Assembly (NCBI GenBank): GCA_016200005.1
Contig: JACQFP010000029.1
Coordinates: 1 to 64,000, forward strand
DNA length: 64,000 bases
Source: Verrucomicrobiota bacterium
Lineage (GTDB): Bacteria; Verrucomicrobiota; Verrucomicrobiia; Limisphaerales; PALSA-1396
Reading direction: 5' to 3'
The first letter of the stretch is position 1. Every line of letters begins with the position of its first letter. Shown in pieces: positions 23,565 to 30,999 of this stretch. Both the position numbers and the translations under genes were made by a program. The notes under the pieces are model-generated. The model did not search any database and was not told the DNA's origin. It saw only the letters and a program-made list of their open reading frames with translations.

Positions 23565-26066
23565 CTACACCGCTCCTCGCTGGCCGACTCCTACCGAGGG
23601 GGGTGGAGGGGGGAGAGGGCCACTATCGTCCGGTTCGCCAATCAAGTCCACCACCGCCTGCAACAGCGTTTCGTCGTGAAAACTTCCCTTGGTCAGATAA
23701 TAATCGGCACCGGCTTCCAGTCCGCGCAAGCGGTCCTCCTCCCGGTCCTTGTAAGACACGATCATCACGGGCAGGGAACTCAGGTGCGCGTCCTTTTTGA
23801 TGAGTGTCACCAGCTCGATGCCGTCCAGGCGCGGCATATCCACGTCTGTTATGACCAGGTCGTAATGGCCCGTCCGCACCGCGTTCCAACCGTCCATGCC
23901 ATCCACCGCCACTTCGGCGAGGTAGCCCCGACCCGTGAGTAATTTGCGTTCCAGTTCCCGCACGGTCAAGGAATCGTCCACCGCCAGGATGCGTTTGCGC
24001 TGTTTGGCGGTGGTGTCGATGGCGCTGCGATTCACCTTGTCCAATCGTCCGCCGGAAACCAGCTTGTCGATGGAACGTACCAGGTCTTCGACGTCCACGA
24101 TCAACACCGGCGAGCCGTCTTCCATGAGCGCGGCGGCGCTGATGTCTTTGACCTTGCCCAGGCGCGGGTCCAGGGTCTGCACCACCAGTTCGCGCTCGCC
24201 CAGAAAGTCATCCACAACCAGACCATAACGAGTCGCGCGGTCGCCCAGCACAACGACGGGCAAATGATCGCCCGATGGTTTATGGTCGCCGCAATCCAAT
24301 ACTTGACGGGCGGCGAGCAGTCCAATGTGTTGTTCACCGAACAAGAAATGATGGCGACCCTCAAGGGATTCGATCTTGTCCAGCGGCAGTTTCATGGTGC
24401 GCGTGATCTGTGCGAGCGGAATGGCGTATGGCTCGCCCGCCACCTCCACCAGCAACGTGCGGATGACCGAGAGCGTGATGGGGAGCTGCAGTTGAAAGCG
24501 CGTGCCCTTGCCGCGCTGGGAATTGACGCGGATGGTGCCGCGCACGCTCTTGACCATGTTGAGCACCACGTCAAGTCCCACGCCCCGCCCGGAGATTTCC
24601 GTCACCGTCTGTTTCAGGGTAAAGCCGGGCAGAAAGAGGAATTCGTACAGCTCGGCTTCACTCAACTTTTCCGCGACCTCGCGGGTCGTCAGATTTTTCT
24701 GCACAACGGCCTGGCGGAGTTGCTCCGGGTCAATGCCCGCGCCATCGTCCGCAATGATGATCAAGAGCATGCCGGCGCTGTGCCGGGCCTCCAGCCGGAC
24801 GGTGCCCGTGGGTGGTTTTCCCGTTTGCCGTCGCTCCTGCGGCGGTTCGCAGCCATGATCCACGGCGTTGCGCAACAGATGGGCCAACGGCGCTTCCAAT
24901 TTTTCCAGGATGTCGCGGTCCACCTGCGTGCTCTCGCCCAGGATTTCCAGTTGCACCTCCTTGCCCAGTGAACGGACCAAATCGCGGACCATCCGCGGGT
25001 AGCGCGCGACCGCGTCCCCAAACGGACGCATCCGGCATTTGAGCACTTCGAGATACAACCGGTGCGAGAGATTCGCGGAGCGGCGATCGTAGATTTCCAG
25101 GTCAGCCAACCGGTCGGTCAACCCCATCCGACATTCGGTCACCCGACTGAACACATCGTTCAACTGCGCCTCCAAGTTCGGGAGGCGGAAGGCGGAGTGC
25201 GGAATTCCGGTCTCCGCACTGCGAACTCCGCACTGGATTGCCTCGCGCAAACTGTCCAGGGATTTGGCCAGGTCCGATTGTTGGCGCTTGAGCCGTAGCA
25301 TCGCCTCGGCAAAGGGATGAAGCCAGCGTGAGCCGACCAATGATTCGCCGGCCAGACCCAGCAGACGGTTCAGGTTTTCCGCCGTCAACCGCAACACGCG
25401 GTTCGGCGAGTCAGTTGACCCGGACAGCTCAGTCGGGGTTGCGGGTGGTGCCGTTAGTTGAGAGTTCGGACTATCAACTTCCACCCCGTGGAGTAATGGC
25501 GGCGACTCCACGGGGCGAGACTCTCCACTCTCAACTGTCCGCTCAACTTTCAACTTTGAACCTGCAACCCCGACAGGGCTGTCGGGGTCAACGGTCTGCT
25601 CGGAACGCTGAACTTGCGGAGCGGCGGCGGAGAATTCGTTGACCTGGCTCGCCGTCATTACCCGCGTCAAGGTCTCGAGAAAGTCGTTGATCTCCGTGGC
25701 ATGATCCGTCTCCCAGCCGGCCAGTTCTGTTTCGGAGCGTTTGGAGATGTAGAGCAGCAGATCCACCCCCCGAAACAGCACATCAATCTCCTCTTGCCTC
25801 AGTTTTAGGTTGCCCTTTTGTGCGGCGACAAAACAATCTTCCATGGCGTGGGCCACGCGCACGGCGACATTCAGGTTCACGATTCGCGCCGCGCCCTTCA
25901 ATGAGTGCGCGGCGCGCATCAACGCTTCAAGCTGGTGCGACGCTCCCGGGTCGCGTTCCAGTTCGAGCAGGCCGCTGTTTAGAACGGCGGTTTGATTTTC
26001 GGCCTCCACGCGGAAAAGCTCCAGCATGGAAAGGCTGCTCAAATCGTCCATGTTCTGCTTGTTCAC
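23565..26066 (-). CDS. cheA: CheA-type histidine kinase with C-terminal receiver (WspE-like)
   Basis: An 833-residue hybrid CheA. The Hpt domain has His54 ('RAAHSLKGAARIV'). A repeat-rich linker (about 150-220) follows, then the dimerisation and ATPase domains ('HLLRNAVDHGCEPP', 'DDGAGIDPEQL', 'GRGVGLDVV'), a CheW-like P5 domain (about 525-665), and a receiver ('ILAVDDSLTVRELERKLL', 'LVITDVDMPRLDG'). It takes signals from the MCP through CheW proteins and phosphorylates CheB and the downstream response protein. There is no separate CheY. GTG 26066 overlaps the WspD-like stop (GTGA); ATG 26051 is an alternative. The repeat 'QCGVRSAETGIPHSAF' interrupts the dimerisation hairpin. Confidence 0.93.
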   Translation of the reverse strand: MNKQNMDDLSSLSMLELFRVEAENQTAVLNSGLLELERDPGASHQLEALMRAAHSLKGAARIVNLNVAVRVAHAMEDCFVAAQKGNLKLRQEEIDVLFRGVDLLLYISKRSETELAGWETDHATEINDFLETLTRVMTASQVNEFSAAAPQVQRSEQTVDPDSPVGVAGSKLKVERTVESGESRPVESPPLLHGVEVDSPNSQLTAPPATPTELSGSTDSPNRVLRLTAENLNRLLGLAGESLVGSRWLHPFAEAMLRLKRQQSDLAKSLDSLREAIQCGVRSAETGIPHSAFRLPNLEAQLNDVFSRVTECRMGLTDRLADLEIYDRRSANLSHRLYLEVLKCRMRPFGDAVARYPRMVRDLVRSLGKEVQLEILGESTQVDRDILEKLEAPLAHLLRNAVDHGCEPPQERRQTGKPPTGTVRLEARHSAGMLLIIIADDGAGIDPEQLRQAVVQKNLTTREVAEKLSEAELYEFLFLPGFTLKQTVTEISGRGVGLDVVLNMVKSVRGTIRVNSQRGKGTRFQLQLPITLSVIRTLLVEVAGEPYAIPLAQITRTMKLPLDKIESLEGRHHFLFGEQHIGLLAARQVLDCGDHKPSGDHLPVVVLGDRATRYGLVVDDFLGERELVVQTLDPRLGKVKDISAAALMEDGSPVLIVDVEDLVRSIDKLVSGGRLDKVNRSAIDTTAKQRKRILAVDDSLTVRELERKLLTGRGYLAEVAVDGMDGWNAVRTGHYDLVITDVDMPRLDGIELVTLIKKDAHLSSLPVMIVSYKDREEDRLRGLEAGADYYLTKGSFHDETLLQAVVDLIGEPDDSGPLPPPPPSVGVGQRGAV
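25192..25236. repeat. GTGCGGA-family repeat inside the CheA dimerisation region
   Basis: Units cggagtgcgg and ctccgcact-gcgaactccgcact lie in inverted orientation around an AATTCC centre. They encode 'QCGVRSAETGIPHSAF' between 'LDSLREAI' and 'LEAQLNDVFSRV' of CheA, where related proteins continue one helix. Confidence 0.6.
25455..25590. repeat. Mosaic of palindromes and TTGAGAG units in the CheA linker
   Basis: Contained here: GTTGAGAGTTCGGACTATCAAC (about 25457-25478), CCCCGTGGAGT (25484-25494) with ACTCCACGGGG (25505-25515), several CTCTCAAC units, and CCCCGACAG-gg-CTGTCGGGG (25568-25587). All of it is coding and gives 'DPDSPVGVAGSKLKVERTV' and 'ESRPVESPPLLHGVEVDS'. Confidence 0.8.
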
Positions 26067-26878
26067 GTGAGACTCCGGTTCAGCGTGTAAAACAACAGTT
26101 CCTCGTCCAGACAGCCGACGGATTTGTTGCGCCAGGTTAGTATGCCGCGGCTGTAATTGGCCGCGTTTTTGGCCAGTGTGGCGGGCACTTCCGTCAACTC
26201 TTCGGGACGATACCTTTGGATGCCCTGCACTTCATCAACCGGAAAGACCAGCCGGCTGTTGTTCCACTGTGCCACTAGCAGGCGGGAAACCGAAAAGGCT
26301 TCACCCTCTGGAGCAAGGCCGGCGACTCCTCGGGGTGAAGGCTCAAGGCTGCGCCGATTCCGAGTCGGGGTAGATTTCAAACTTTGGCCTTTAGCATTAG
26401 CGGAGTCCAGCCCCAACAGCCGCCCCACTGAAACGCAAATCAACAGTTCACCCCGGATGTTCGTCAGACCCAAAACGATGCCCTGCCGCCGATGGGGCAG
26501 CGAGTGGATGCTCCGGTGCTCCACCACTTCCAGAAAAACCTGCGCGGGCAGCGCCAGCCATTCCGCGCCGATCCGGAAAATCACCACTGAAACGCCCCGA
26601 CTCCGAGTCGGGGCACTCCCAATTCCACACTCCGCTTTTGAATAGCGTTCCGTCCATTCGCGTCGATATCGGGCGGGTAATTCCCGATCCAGCAAACGCG
26701 TGCCCGCCGCCGAATAGACCGGACAGTTTCGACAGTGCACAAATTTCTCCAGTTCAGCGCAAGAACTGTCGCCATTCACACCGATTTTGTCCCAGCAGTC
26801 GCTAATGAGTTGACCCCGACACCGGCTGTCGGGGTCGACTCTCAACTCTCCACTATCAACTTGCCGCCCACTTTTCAT
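26063..26878 (-). CDS. CheW-like adaptor with Cys-rich N-terminus (WspD-like)
   Basis: A 271-residue adaptor. The N-terminal part reads 'DCWDKIGVNGDSSCAELEKFVHCRNCPVYSAAGTRLLDRELP', the Cys-rich text I know from WspD, with Cys residues that may bind metal. A CheW domain follows from about residue 95 ('SVVIFRIGAEWLALPAQVFLEVVEHRSIHSLPHR...VLGLTNIRGELLICVSVGRLLGL'). It bridges the receptor and CheA at the membrane. The first 24 residues come from repeats (RVDPDSRCRGQL), and an insert 'PSPRGVAGLAPEGEAF' near 180-195 comes from a CCCYGNGGAGT palindrome. The start overlaps the CheR stop and the stop overlaps the CheA start, each by 4 bp. Confidence 0.88.
   Translation of the reverse strand: MKSGRQVDSGELRVDPDSRCRGQLISDCWDKIGVNGDSSCAELEKFVHCRNCPVYSAAGTRLLDRELPARYRREWTERYSKAECGIGSAPTRSRGVSVVIFRIGAEWLALPAQVFLEVVEHRSIHSLPHRRQGIVLGLTNIRGELLICVSVGRLLGLDSANAKGQSLKSTPTRNRRSLEPSPRGVAGLAPEGEAFSVSRLLVAQWNNSRLVFPVDEVQGIQRYRPEELTEVPATLAKNAANYSRGILTWRNKSVGCLDEELLFYTLNRSLT
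26299..26340. repeat. TTCACCC..GGGTGAA palindrome in the WspD-like gene
   Basis: CTTCACCC (26299-26306) and GGGTGAAG (26333-26340) are inverted arms; GGAG and CTCC nest inside. It belongs to the same family as the elements at 25484-25515 (CheA) and 27495-27533 (CheR). Its product 'PSPRGVAGLAPEGE' matches 'PSPRGVGGFTPQGE' of CheR, showing a shared element in the same frame. Confidence 0.75.
26595..26613. repeat. CCCCGACTC-c-GAGTCGGGG palindrome in the WspD-like gene
   Basis: A perfect 9+9 palindrome around one C. It encodes 'APTRSRG' between the Cys-rich N-terminus and the CheW domain. A half copy (ccgagtcgggg) lies at 26360-26370. Confidence 0.8.
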
Positions 26879-26900
26879 ACTTTAGCCTTTAGACTTCTTT
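26814..26900. repeat. Palindrome and heptamers at the WspD-like start
   Basis: CCCCGACA..TGTCGGGG at 26814-26834 is followed by CTCTCAAC units (26840-26860) and by actttag-cctttag-actt (26879-26894). The tracts encode the first 24 residues of the WspD-like protein and the last residues of CheR (SLKAKV*). Confidence 0.8.
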
Positions 26901-28512
26901 GCGCGCGTTTGTGCAGAAGCCGGGCGCCATGGGCGTCGCCATTTTTTCCCGACAGCGTGGCCATTTGCACCAAGGTTTCATAATGGTTCGGCTCCAGATA
27001 AAGCGCCTTGCGGTAGTATTCCACCGCGTCATCCAGTTGGAGGTTGGCCCCGACACCGGCTGTCGGGGTCAACTTGTCACTGGCAACCGCTTCCGAAATA
27101 AGTCCCAACAAATAGTAAGCCTCTGCTAGTTGAGAGGACAGTTGACCCCGACTCAGAGTGCGGGGTTGAGAGTCTTTCGTTGAGAGTTGAGAGTCCTCTC
27201 CGAGCTGTAGGTCAGTTTGGCGCCGAGCCGGAGGCGAACCCTCAACTCTCAACACTAAACTCTCAACTAGCTTCTCGCATATCCGGGCGGCTTCCGCCAG
27301 TCGGCCTCCGTTGGCCAACCGGGCCGCCTCCGTCAGTTGACCCCGACTCAGAGTGCGGGAGTTGACCCCGACACCGGCTGTCGGGGTCGACTTAGAACTC
27401 TCAACTTGCTTGCTTTTGGCAACCGGCTTCCGCCCCGACAGCGGCTGTCGGGGTTGACCCCGACTCAGAGTGCGGGGTTGAGAACGGAGAGTCTCGCCCT
27501 GAGGAGTAAAGCCGCCTACTCCACGGGGTGAAGGTTGAGCGTTTTTACTCTCAACTCTCAACTTGGAACTCTCAACTGCTTTACGACAGGCCGCCGCCAT
27601 CGGGATCCGGGCGGAGGTGAATAGCGGCGACGGTTGAGAGTTCGGACTATCAACTTTCAACTCTCCACTCTCAACTGGCCTGATGACCAACGGCAGTTCC
27701 ACCGGGCAGACAAATAGCACGCCGGTTGGCTGGAGCAGGCGTTCGAGCTTTTGCAGAACTTTTCCCTGCGTGGGGCGATCGAAGTAGATCAATAGGTTCC
27801 GGCAGAAGATGTAGTCATAGTGGTGGCGTTGGTTCAGCGGGCCCTCGGCGTGCTCTGCCAGGACGTTGCCTCGGTGGAAGCGGACTTGATCGCGCACGGT
27901 TTGACTCAGCAGATAGCTGTCCTCGTGGGGTCGAAAGTGGCGGTCGCGGTAGTCGCCCCGACACCGGCTGTCGGGGCGAAAGGAGTTTTTGCGATAGACG
28001 GCGCGGCGGGCGGTTTCGAGCGCGTGGGTGCTGATGTCCACGGCGTCGATTTGAAATCGCTCGGCGGGCAGGCCGGCGTCCAACAGCGCCATGGCCATGG
28101 AGTAGGGTTCTTCGCCGGTGGAGCAGGGCAGGCTTAGGAGACGAAGAACTGGTTGAGAGTCTTTAGTTGATAGTCGAGAGTCCGAACTATCAACTCTCAA
28201 CTGACAACTATCAACCCCGCACTCTGAGTCGGGGTCAACTGTGTTCGCGGGCAGCCATTCGCTGCGCACGAGGCGGACGAGGGCGGTGAAGGATTCTTGG
28301 TCGCGGAAGAACCAGGTTTCCTTCACGACGACGGCTTCGACCAGGGCGGTCAGTTCGGCGGGGGTTTCTTGCAGGTATTTAGTGTAATCCTCCAGCTTGG
28401 TCAGTTGGTGGTGCTGCATGCGCAGACGGACGGTCTGGCTGATGGAGGTGGACCCGATGGATTCGGCGTCCAGCCCGATGGTGCGCTTCAGTAGATTTTC
28501 AATTTGATGCAT
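26875..28512 (-). CDS. cheR: CheR-type methyltransferase with TPRs, invaded by repeats (WspC-like)
   Basis: A 545-residue receptor methyltransferase. The all-helical N-terminal domain starts at MHQIENLLKRTIGLD. The SAM site is 'LLSLPCSTGEEPYSMAMALLDAG', with 'YDYIFCRNLLIYFDRPTQ' further on. The C-terminal part holds TPR helices ('QLTEAARLANGGRLAEAARICEKLV', 'QLAEAYYLLGLISEAV', 'DDAVEYYRKALYLEPNHYETLVQMATL'). It methylates the receptor with S-adenosylmethionine; TPRs are usual in WspC. ATG 28512 was preferred because residues before it in the longer frame overlap the CheW gene and are not conserved. Repeat inserts total well over 150 residues and fall in the linker, in the catalytic domain and inside the TPR hairpins. 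Confidence 0.9.
   Translation of the reverse strand: MHQIENLLKRTIGLDAESIGSTSISQTVRLRMQHHQLTKLEDYTKYLQETPAELTALVEAVVVKETWFFRDQESFTALVRLVRSEWLPANTVDPDSECGVDSCQLRVDSSDSRLSTKDSQPVLRLLSLPCSTGEEPYSMAMALLDAGLPAERFQIDAVDISTHALETARRAVYRKNSFRPDSRCRGDYRDRHFRPHEDSYLLSQTVRDQVRFHRGNVLAEHAEGPLNQRHHYDYIFCRNLLIYFDRPTQGKVLQKLERLLQPTGVLFVCPVELPLVIRPVESGELKVDSPNSQPSPLFTSARIPMAAACRKAVESSKLRVESKNAQPSPRGVGGFTPQGETLRSQPRTLSRGQPRQPLSGRKPVAKSKQVESSKSTPTAGVGVNSRTLSRGQLTEAARLANGGRLAEAARICEKLVESLVLRVEGSPPARRQTDLQLGEDSQLSTKDSQPRTLSRGQLSSQLAEAYYLLGLISEAVASDKLTPTAGVGANLQLDDAVEYYRKALYLEPNHYETLVQMATLSGKNGDAHGARLLHKRAQRSLKAKV
27048..27068. repeat. CCCCGACA..TGTCGGGG palindrome inside a CheR TPR
   Basis: Perfect 8-bp arms around 5 bp. 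On the coding strand it gives 'LTPTAGVGAN', which separates 'ISEAVASDK' from 'DDAVEYYRKAL' in a TPR hairpin. Confidence 0.8.
27146..27268. repeat. Palindrome plus inverted TTGAGAG heptamers in the CheR TPR region
   Basis: CCCCGACTCAGAGTGCGGGG (27146-27165) is followed by GTTGAGAGTTGAGAG (27179-27193) and, inverted, CTCAACTCTCAAC (27241-27253) and CTCTCAAC (27260-27267). They encode 'VESLVLRVEGSPPARRQ' and 'EDSQLSTKDSQPRTLSRGQ', inserted between two TPR helices. Confidence 0.8.
27341..27533. repeat. Cluster of five palindromes in the CheR linker
   Basis: Four CCCCGAC elements occur at 27341-27359, 27366-27386, 27433-27453 and 27458-27477. The fifth element, CGCCCTGAGGAGT..ACTCCACGGGGTG, lies at 27495-27533. 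The coding strand reads 'PSPRGVGGFTPQGE', 'RTLSRGQPRQPLSG', 'STPTAGVGVNSRTLSRGQ'. Confidence 0.85.
27541..27682. repeat. TTGAGAG/CTCTCAA heptamer units in the CheR linker
   Basis: Runs of ACTCTCAACTCTCAAC (27548-27563), GGAACTCTCAACT, GTTGAGAGTTCGGACTATCAAC (27632-27653) and CTCTCCACTCTCAAC lie in both orientations. The protein text is 'VESGELKVDSPNSQPS' and 'VESSKLRVESKNAQ'. Confidence 0.75.
27956..27976. repeat. CCCCGACA..TGTCGGGG palindrome inside the CheR catalytic domain
   Basis: Perfect 8-bp arms. The coding strand gives 'RPDSRCRGDYR' between 'RRAVYRKNSF' and 'RHFRPHEDSYLLSQTVRD', inside the SAM domain. Confidence 0.8.
28151..28234. repeat. TTGAGAG units and palindrome in the CheR catalytic domain
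   Basis: GTTGAGAGT, GTTGATAGTCGAGAGTC, CTATCAACTCTCAAC and CAACTATCAAC are followed by CCCCGCACTCTGAGTCGGGG (28215-28234). The product 'VDPDSECGVDSCQLRVDSSDSRLSTKDSQ' lies between 'RSEWLPANT' and the SAM motif 'SLPCSTGEE'. Confidence 0.8.
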
Positions 28513-28523
28513 CAGCGTGGGTT

Positions 28524-29009
28524 TCAAGTTGGAAGCGGCGCTGCCGCCGCGGGTGAAATGGTTTCTGAAAAGAGCAGGTCGCGGACTTTTTCGGACAGGA
28601 GGCGTTGTTCGTGCACCCACTGGATGACGCCCTGGCCATCCATGAGCACCGGCCCCAGGTAGGGCGCGGCGCCGAGTTGCACGCCGGAATCCACAAAGTC
28701 TTTGCTGTCGCGGCGCAGCATTTCGGTGGCACGCTCGGCGATCAGACCAAGCAGAAGATTCTTCCCGGCGTGGTCGGAGTACTTCACCACGATGATGCGG
28801 GTGCTCAATCGTTCGCGGGCGGGTTGATCAACGGCCAACTCGCTCAGATCCACCGCCGGCACCGGGCGGCCGCGATAGTTGAACAGTCCGGCCACACCCT
28901 TGGGTGCGTGCGGAATTTTTTTCAACTCCAGCAACGGCAACACCTCAACCACCCGGCTGGCGTCCAGCACGTAACGGTCATTGCCCAGTTGAAACAAGAG
29001 AAACAACAC
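28524..29009 (-). CDS. cheW: CheW-like coupling protein (WspB-like)
   Basis: A 161-residue single-domain CheW protein: 'MLFLLFQLGNDRYVLDASRVVEVLPLLELKKIPHAPKGVAGLFNYRGRPVPAVDL' covers the first beta subdomain with the conserved 'GLFNYRG', and the rest forms the second subdomain ('LLLGLIAERATEMLR'). It physically links the MCP to CheA in the receptor array. It lies 7 bp downstream of the MCP gene and 11 bp upstream of the CheR start. Unlike the genes around it, it contains no obvious repeat insert, as expected if such inserts are not tolerated in a compact domain. Confidence 0.92.
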   Translation of the reverse strand: MLFLLFQLGNDRYVLDASRVVEVLPLLELKKIPHAPKGVAGLFNYRGRPVPAVDLSELAVDQPARERLSTRIIVVKYSDHAGKNLLLGLIAERATEMLRRDSKDFVDSGVQLGAAPYLGPVLMDGQGVIQWVHEQRLLSEKVRDLLFSETISPAAAAPLPT

Positions 29010-29016
29010 GGCGTTC

Positions 29017-30612
29017 CTAACCTCCCAATTTGAAGCGCGTCACGCTGTTTTGCAAGCCGCGGGCGGCTTCAGTCAACTGTTCATTCGCCAGGTTCGATTG
29101 CCGCAAGGAATCCGCGGTTTGGTGCGCGGCTTCGCTCAATTGTGTCAGAGTTTCGCTGATCTGCTGGGCGCCGGTGGCCTGTGATTGCATACCTTCGTTC
29201 ACGGTTTGAAAGCGCGGCGTCAACGTCTGAACCTGGTGAATGATCTGTTCCAACTGCGCGCTGACCTGGCGGATGCCTTCGACGCCCCGGCGCACCTCCT
29301 CGGAGAACTTGTCCATCCCCATGACTCCGGCGGAAACGGCGGATTGCATCTCCTTGACCATCTTTTCGATGTCGTAAGTGGCCACAGCCGTCTGGTCCGC
29401 CAAGCGGCGGATTTCCATCGCCACCACGGCAAAACCGAGGCCGTACTCACCGGCTTTCTCGGCTTCGATGGCGGCGTTCAGGGAGAGCAGATTGGTCTGG
29501 TCAGCCACCTTGGTGATGGTGGTGACGACGGAATTGATGTTGCTGGTCTTTTCGTTGACGACCGCCAGTTTTGACGTGATGGAACTGGAGGCTTCCATGA
29601 TCTGCTTCATAGTCGCTTCCATTTGCGAGATGGCGGTCTGGCCGCTACCGGCGAGGCTCGCGGTTTCCTCCGCCACTTCGTTGACCTCGTTCATGGTCTT
29701 GACCAGTTCCTTGGTGGTCGCAGAAATTTCCTTGGACGTGGCGCCAATCTCCGCGGTGGTGGCAGCAATTTCATTGGCGGTGCTCTGTTGTTGCTTGGCC
29801 GTGGCCACAATTTCAGTGGCCGTAATGTTGACCTGAATGCCAGACCGTTGCACCTGGCCGACCAGGCCTGACAGATCGTCCGCCAGACGATTCAGTCCGT
29901 CAGCCACGACTCCAAATTCGTCCCGCCGCTTCATCCCGATCCGTTGGGAGAAATCCCCGCTGCGCATCCGATCCAATGCTGCGACCAATTGGGACAGGGG
30001 TTGGTTGATGGCTTTGGACTGGTAGCGGCTGACGACAAAACTCACGATCAAGAGGATCATCAAAACAGTGATTTCCACCAAAGTCATTGCTTGAAACTTT
30101 TTGGAATCAACCACGTCCGTTTTCTGCAACTGGTCGTAAAACTCCTTGATCAAATCATCCTGCTGCTTGATCAACGACACGTAATTCTTCTGGTAGAAAT
30201 TGACTGCCTCCGTTGTGTTGGTTTCGAGAAGCGAAAGCAGGTCACTCTTGGGCTTTGAATTGGTTTTTAGAGCGAAGTTGCGGAGAGATCTGAGTGCGAC
30301 ATACAGATTGGATTTTTCGTCAATCAGCGTGTCCAGCTTTGCGAGGTCGGTGAACAATTCCTTGTCGGACTCCTGGAGCCGCCTTTTATCCACGTCGCTT
30401 TTCGGGTCCAAAATCAGAATCCGCAACGAATCGCTCGTTTGCAGCAGGTCTTGGCGGACCCGATCCGCCGCCGCAGACCGCTGAATGGCCTGAAGCGCGG
30501 CCGACGATCGCAGTTTCTCCACCCCAAACACCAGGCCAACGCCAATCAACAACAGCAGGATAAGCGCCGCCGACGATGTGTAAAGATGTTGGCCGATGGT
30601 CAATCTTTTCAT
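29017..30612 (-). CDS. Methyl-accepting chemotaxis protein (WspA-like)
   Basis: A 531-residue receptor with TM1 (about 12-32), a periplasmic helical sensor domain of about 140 residues, TM2 (about 172-195), HAMP (about 196-250) and a signalling coiled coil. The hairpin tip reads '[42 protein letters not shown]', followed by '[29 protein letters not shown]', text I associate with WspA. It has no C-terminal CheR-binding pentapeptide (ends RFKLGG). It is the first gene of the seven-gene operon. It likely senses a surface- or envelope-related cue; the ligand is unknown. No repeat inserts were seen. Confidence 0.93.
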   Translation of the reverse strand: MKRLTIGQHLYTSSAALILLLLIGVGLVFGVEKLRSSAALQAIQRSAAADRVRQDLLQTSDSLRILILDPKSDVDKRRLQESDKELFTDLAKLDTLIDEKSNLYVALRSLRNFALKTNSKPKSDLLSLLETNTTEAVNFYQKNYVSLIKQQDDLIKEFYDQLQKTDVVDSKKFQAMTLVEITVLMILLIVSFVVSRYQSKAINQPLSQLVAALDRMRSGDFSQRIGMKRRDEFGVVADGLNRLADDLSGLVGQVQRSGIQVNITATEIVATAKQQQSTANEIAATTAEIGATSKEISATTKELVKTMNEVNEVAEETASLAGSGQTAISQMEATMKQIMEASSSITSKLAVVNEKTSNINSVVTTITKVADQTNLLSLNAAIEAEKAGEYGLGFAVVAMEIRRLADQTAVATYDIEKMVKEMQSAVSAGVMGMDKFSEEVRRGVEGIRQVSAQLEQIIHQVQTLTPRFQTVNEGMQSQATGAQQISETLTQLSEAAHQTADSLRQSNLANEQLTEAARGLQNSVTRFKLGG

Positions 30613-30999
30613 TGCGTGATTTGGGGGTTAATGACGTGTAAAGTCTGATCGACAAGTCTTGCAATAACAGGCTTGGAAAGACTCATTGCGGCGCCCGTTT
30701 CGATGCGTCTTCATGGCAAGAAATCGATCCGCATAGTTTTGTCCACATTGATCTCTGATGACACACAAGTATGACATTTGCCTCCCGAACACAAGACTAA
30801 GATGGACGGAGGAAATGCCATAGGTCGCCTTGACAAGAAGCCCCCCGGCCATGTGGATTTCTCGCTTTGAATTGACCTATGGGCGCGCATCGCTTCAGGT
30901 CGTCTGCGGACCATCTGACGGCAGGCGGTGCGGAATCGTTGAGGATCAACGTGCCAGTTGTTCGGAGGCAGACACGCTCCAACGCGAGCTCCAACGCGC
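30613..30999. other. 387-bp gap upstream of the chemosensory operon
   Basis: This gap between the MCP start and the transaldolase stop should hold the operon promoter. I see no convincing -35/-10 pair on the minus strand and no gene with family support. A 74-codon minus-strand ORF (30628-30852) ends in 'CYCKTCRSDF' but has no other support. Confidence 0.4.

Noticed and set aside
27341-27477. CRISPR-like spacing of repeats in the CheR gene
   Set aside because: Repeat units are short palindromes of unequal spacing inside an open reading frame; there are no uniform spacers and no cas genes in the window.
30628-30852. 74-codon minus-strand ORF ending 'CYCKTCRSDF'
   Set aside because: The cysteines suggest a zinc motif, but the start, length and upstream residues give no family match, and it sits in the probable promoter region of the chemosensory operon.
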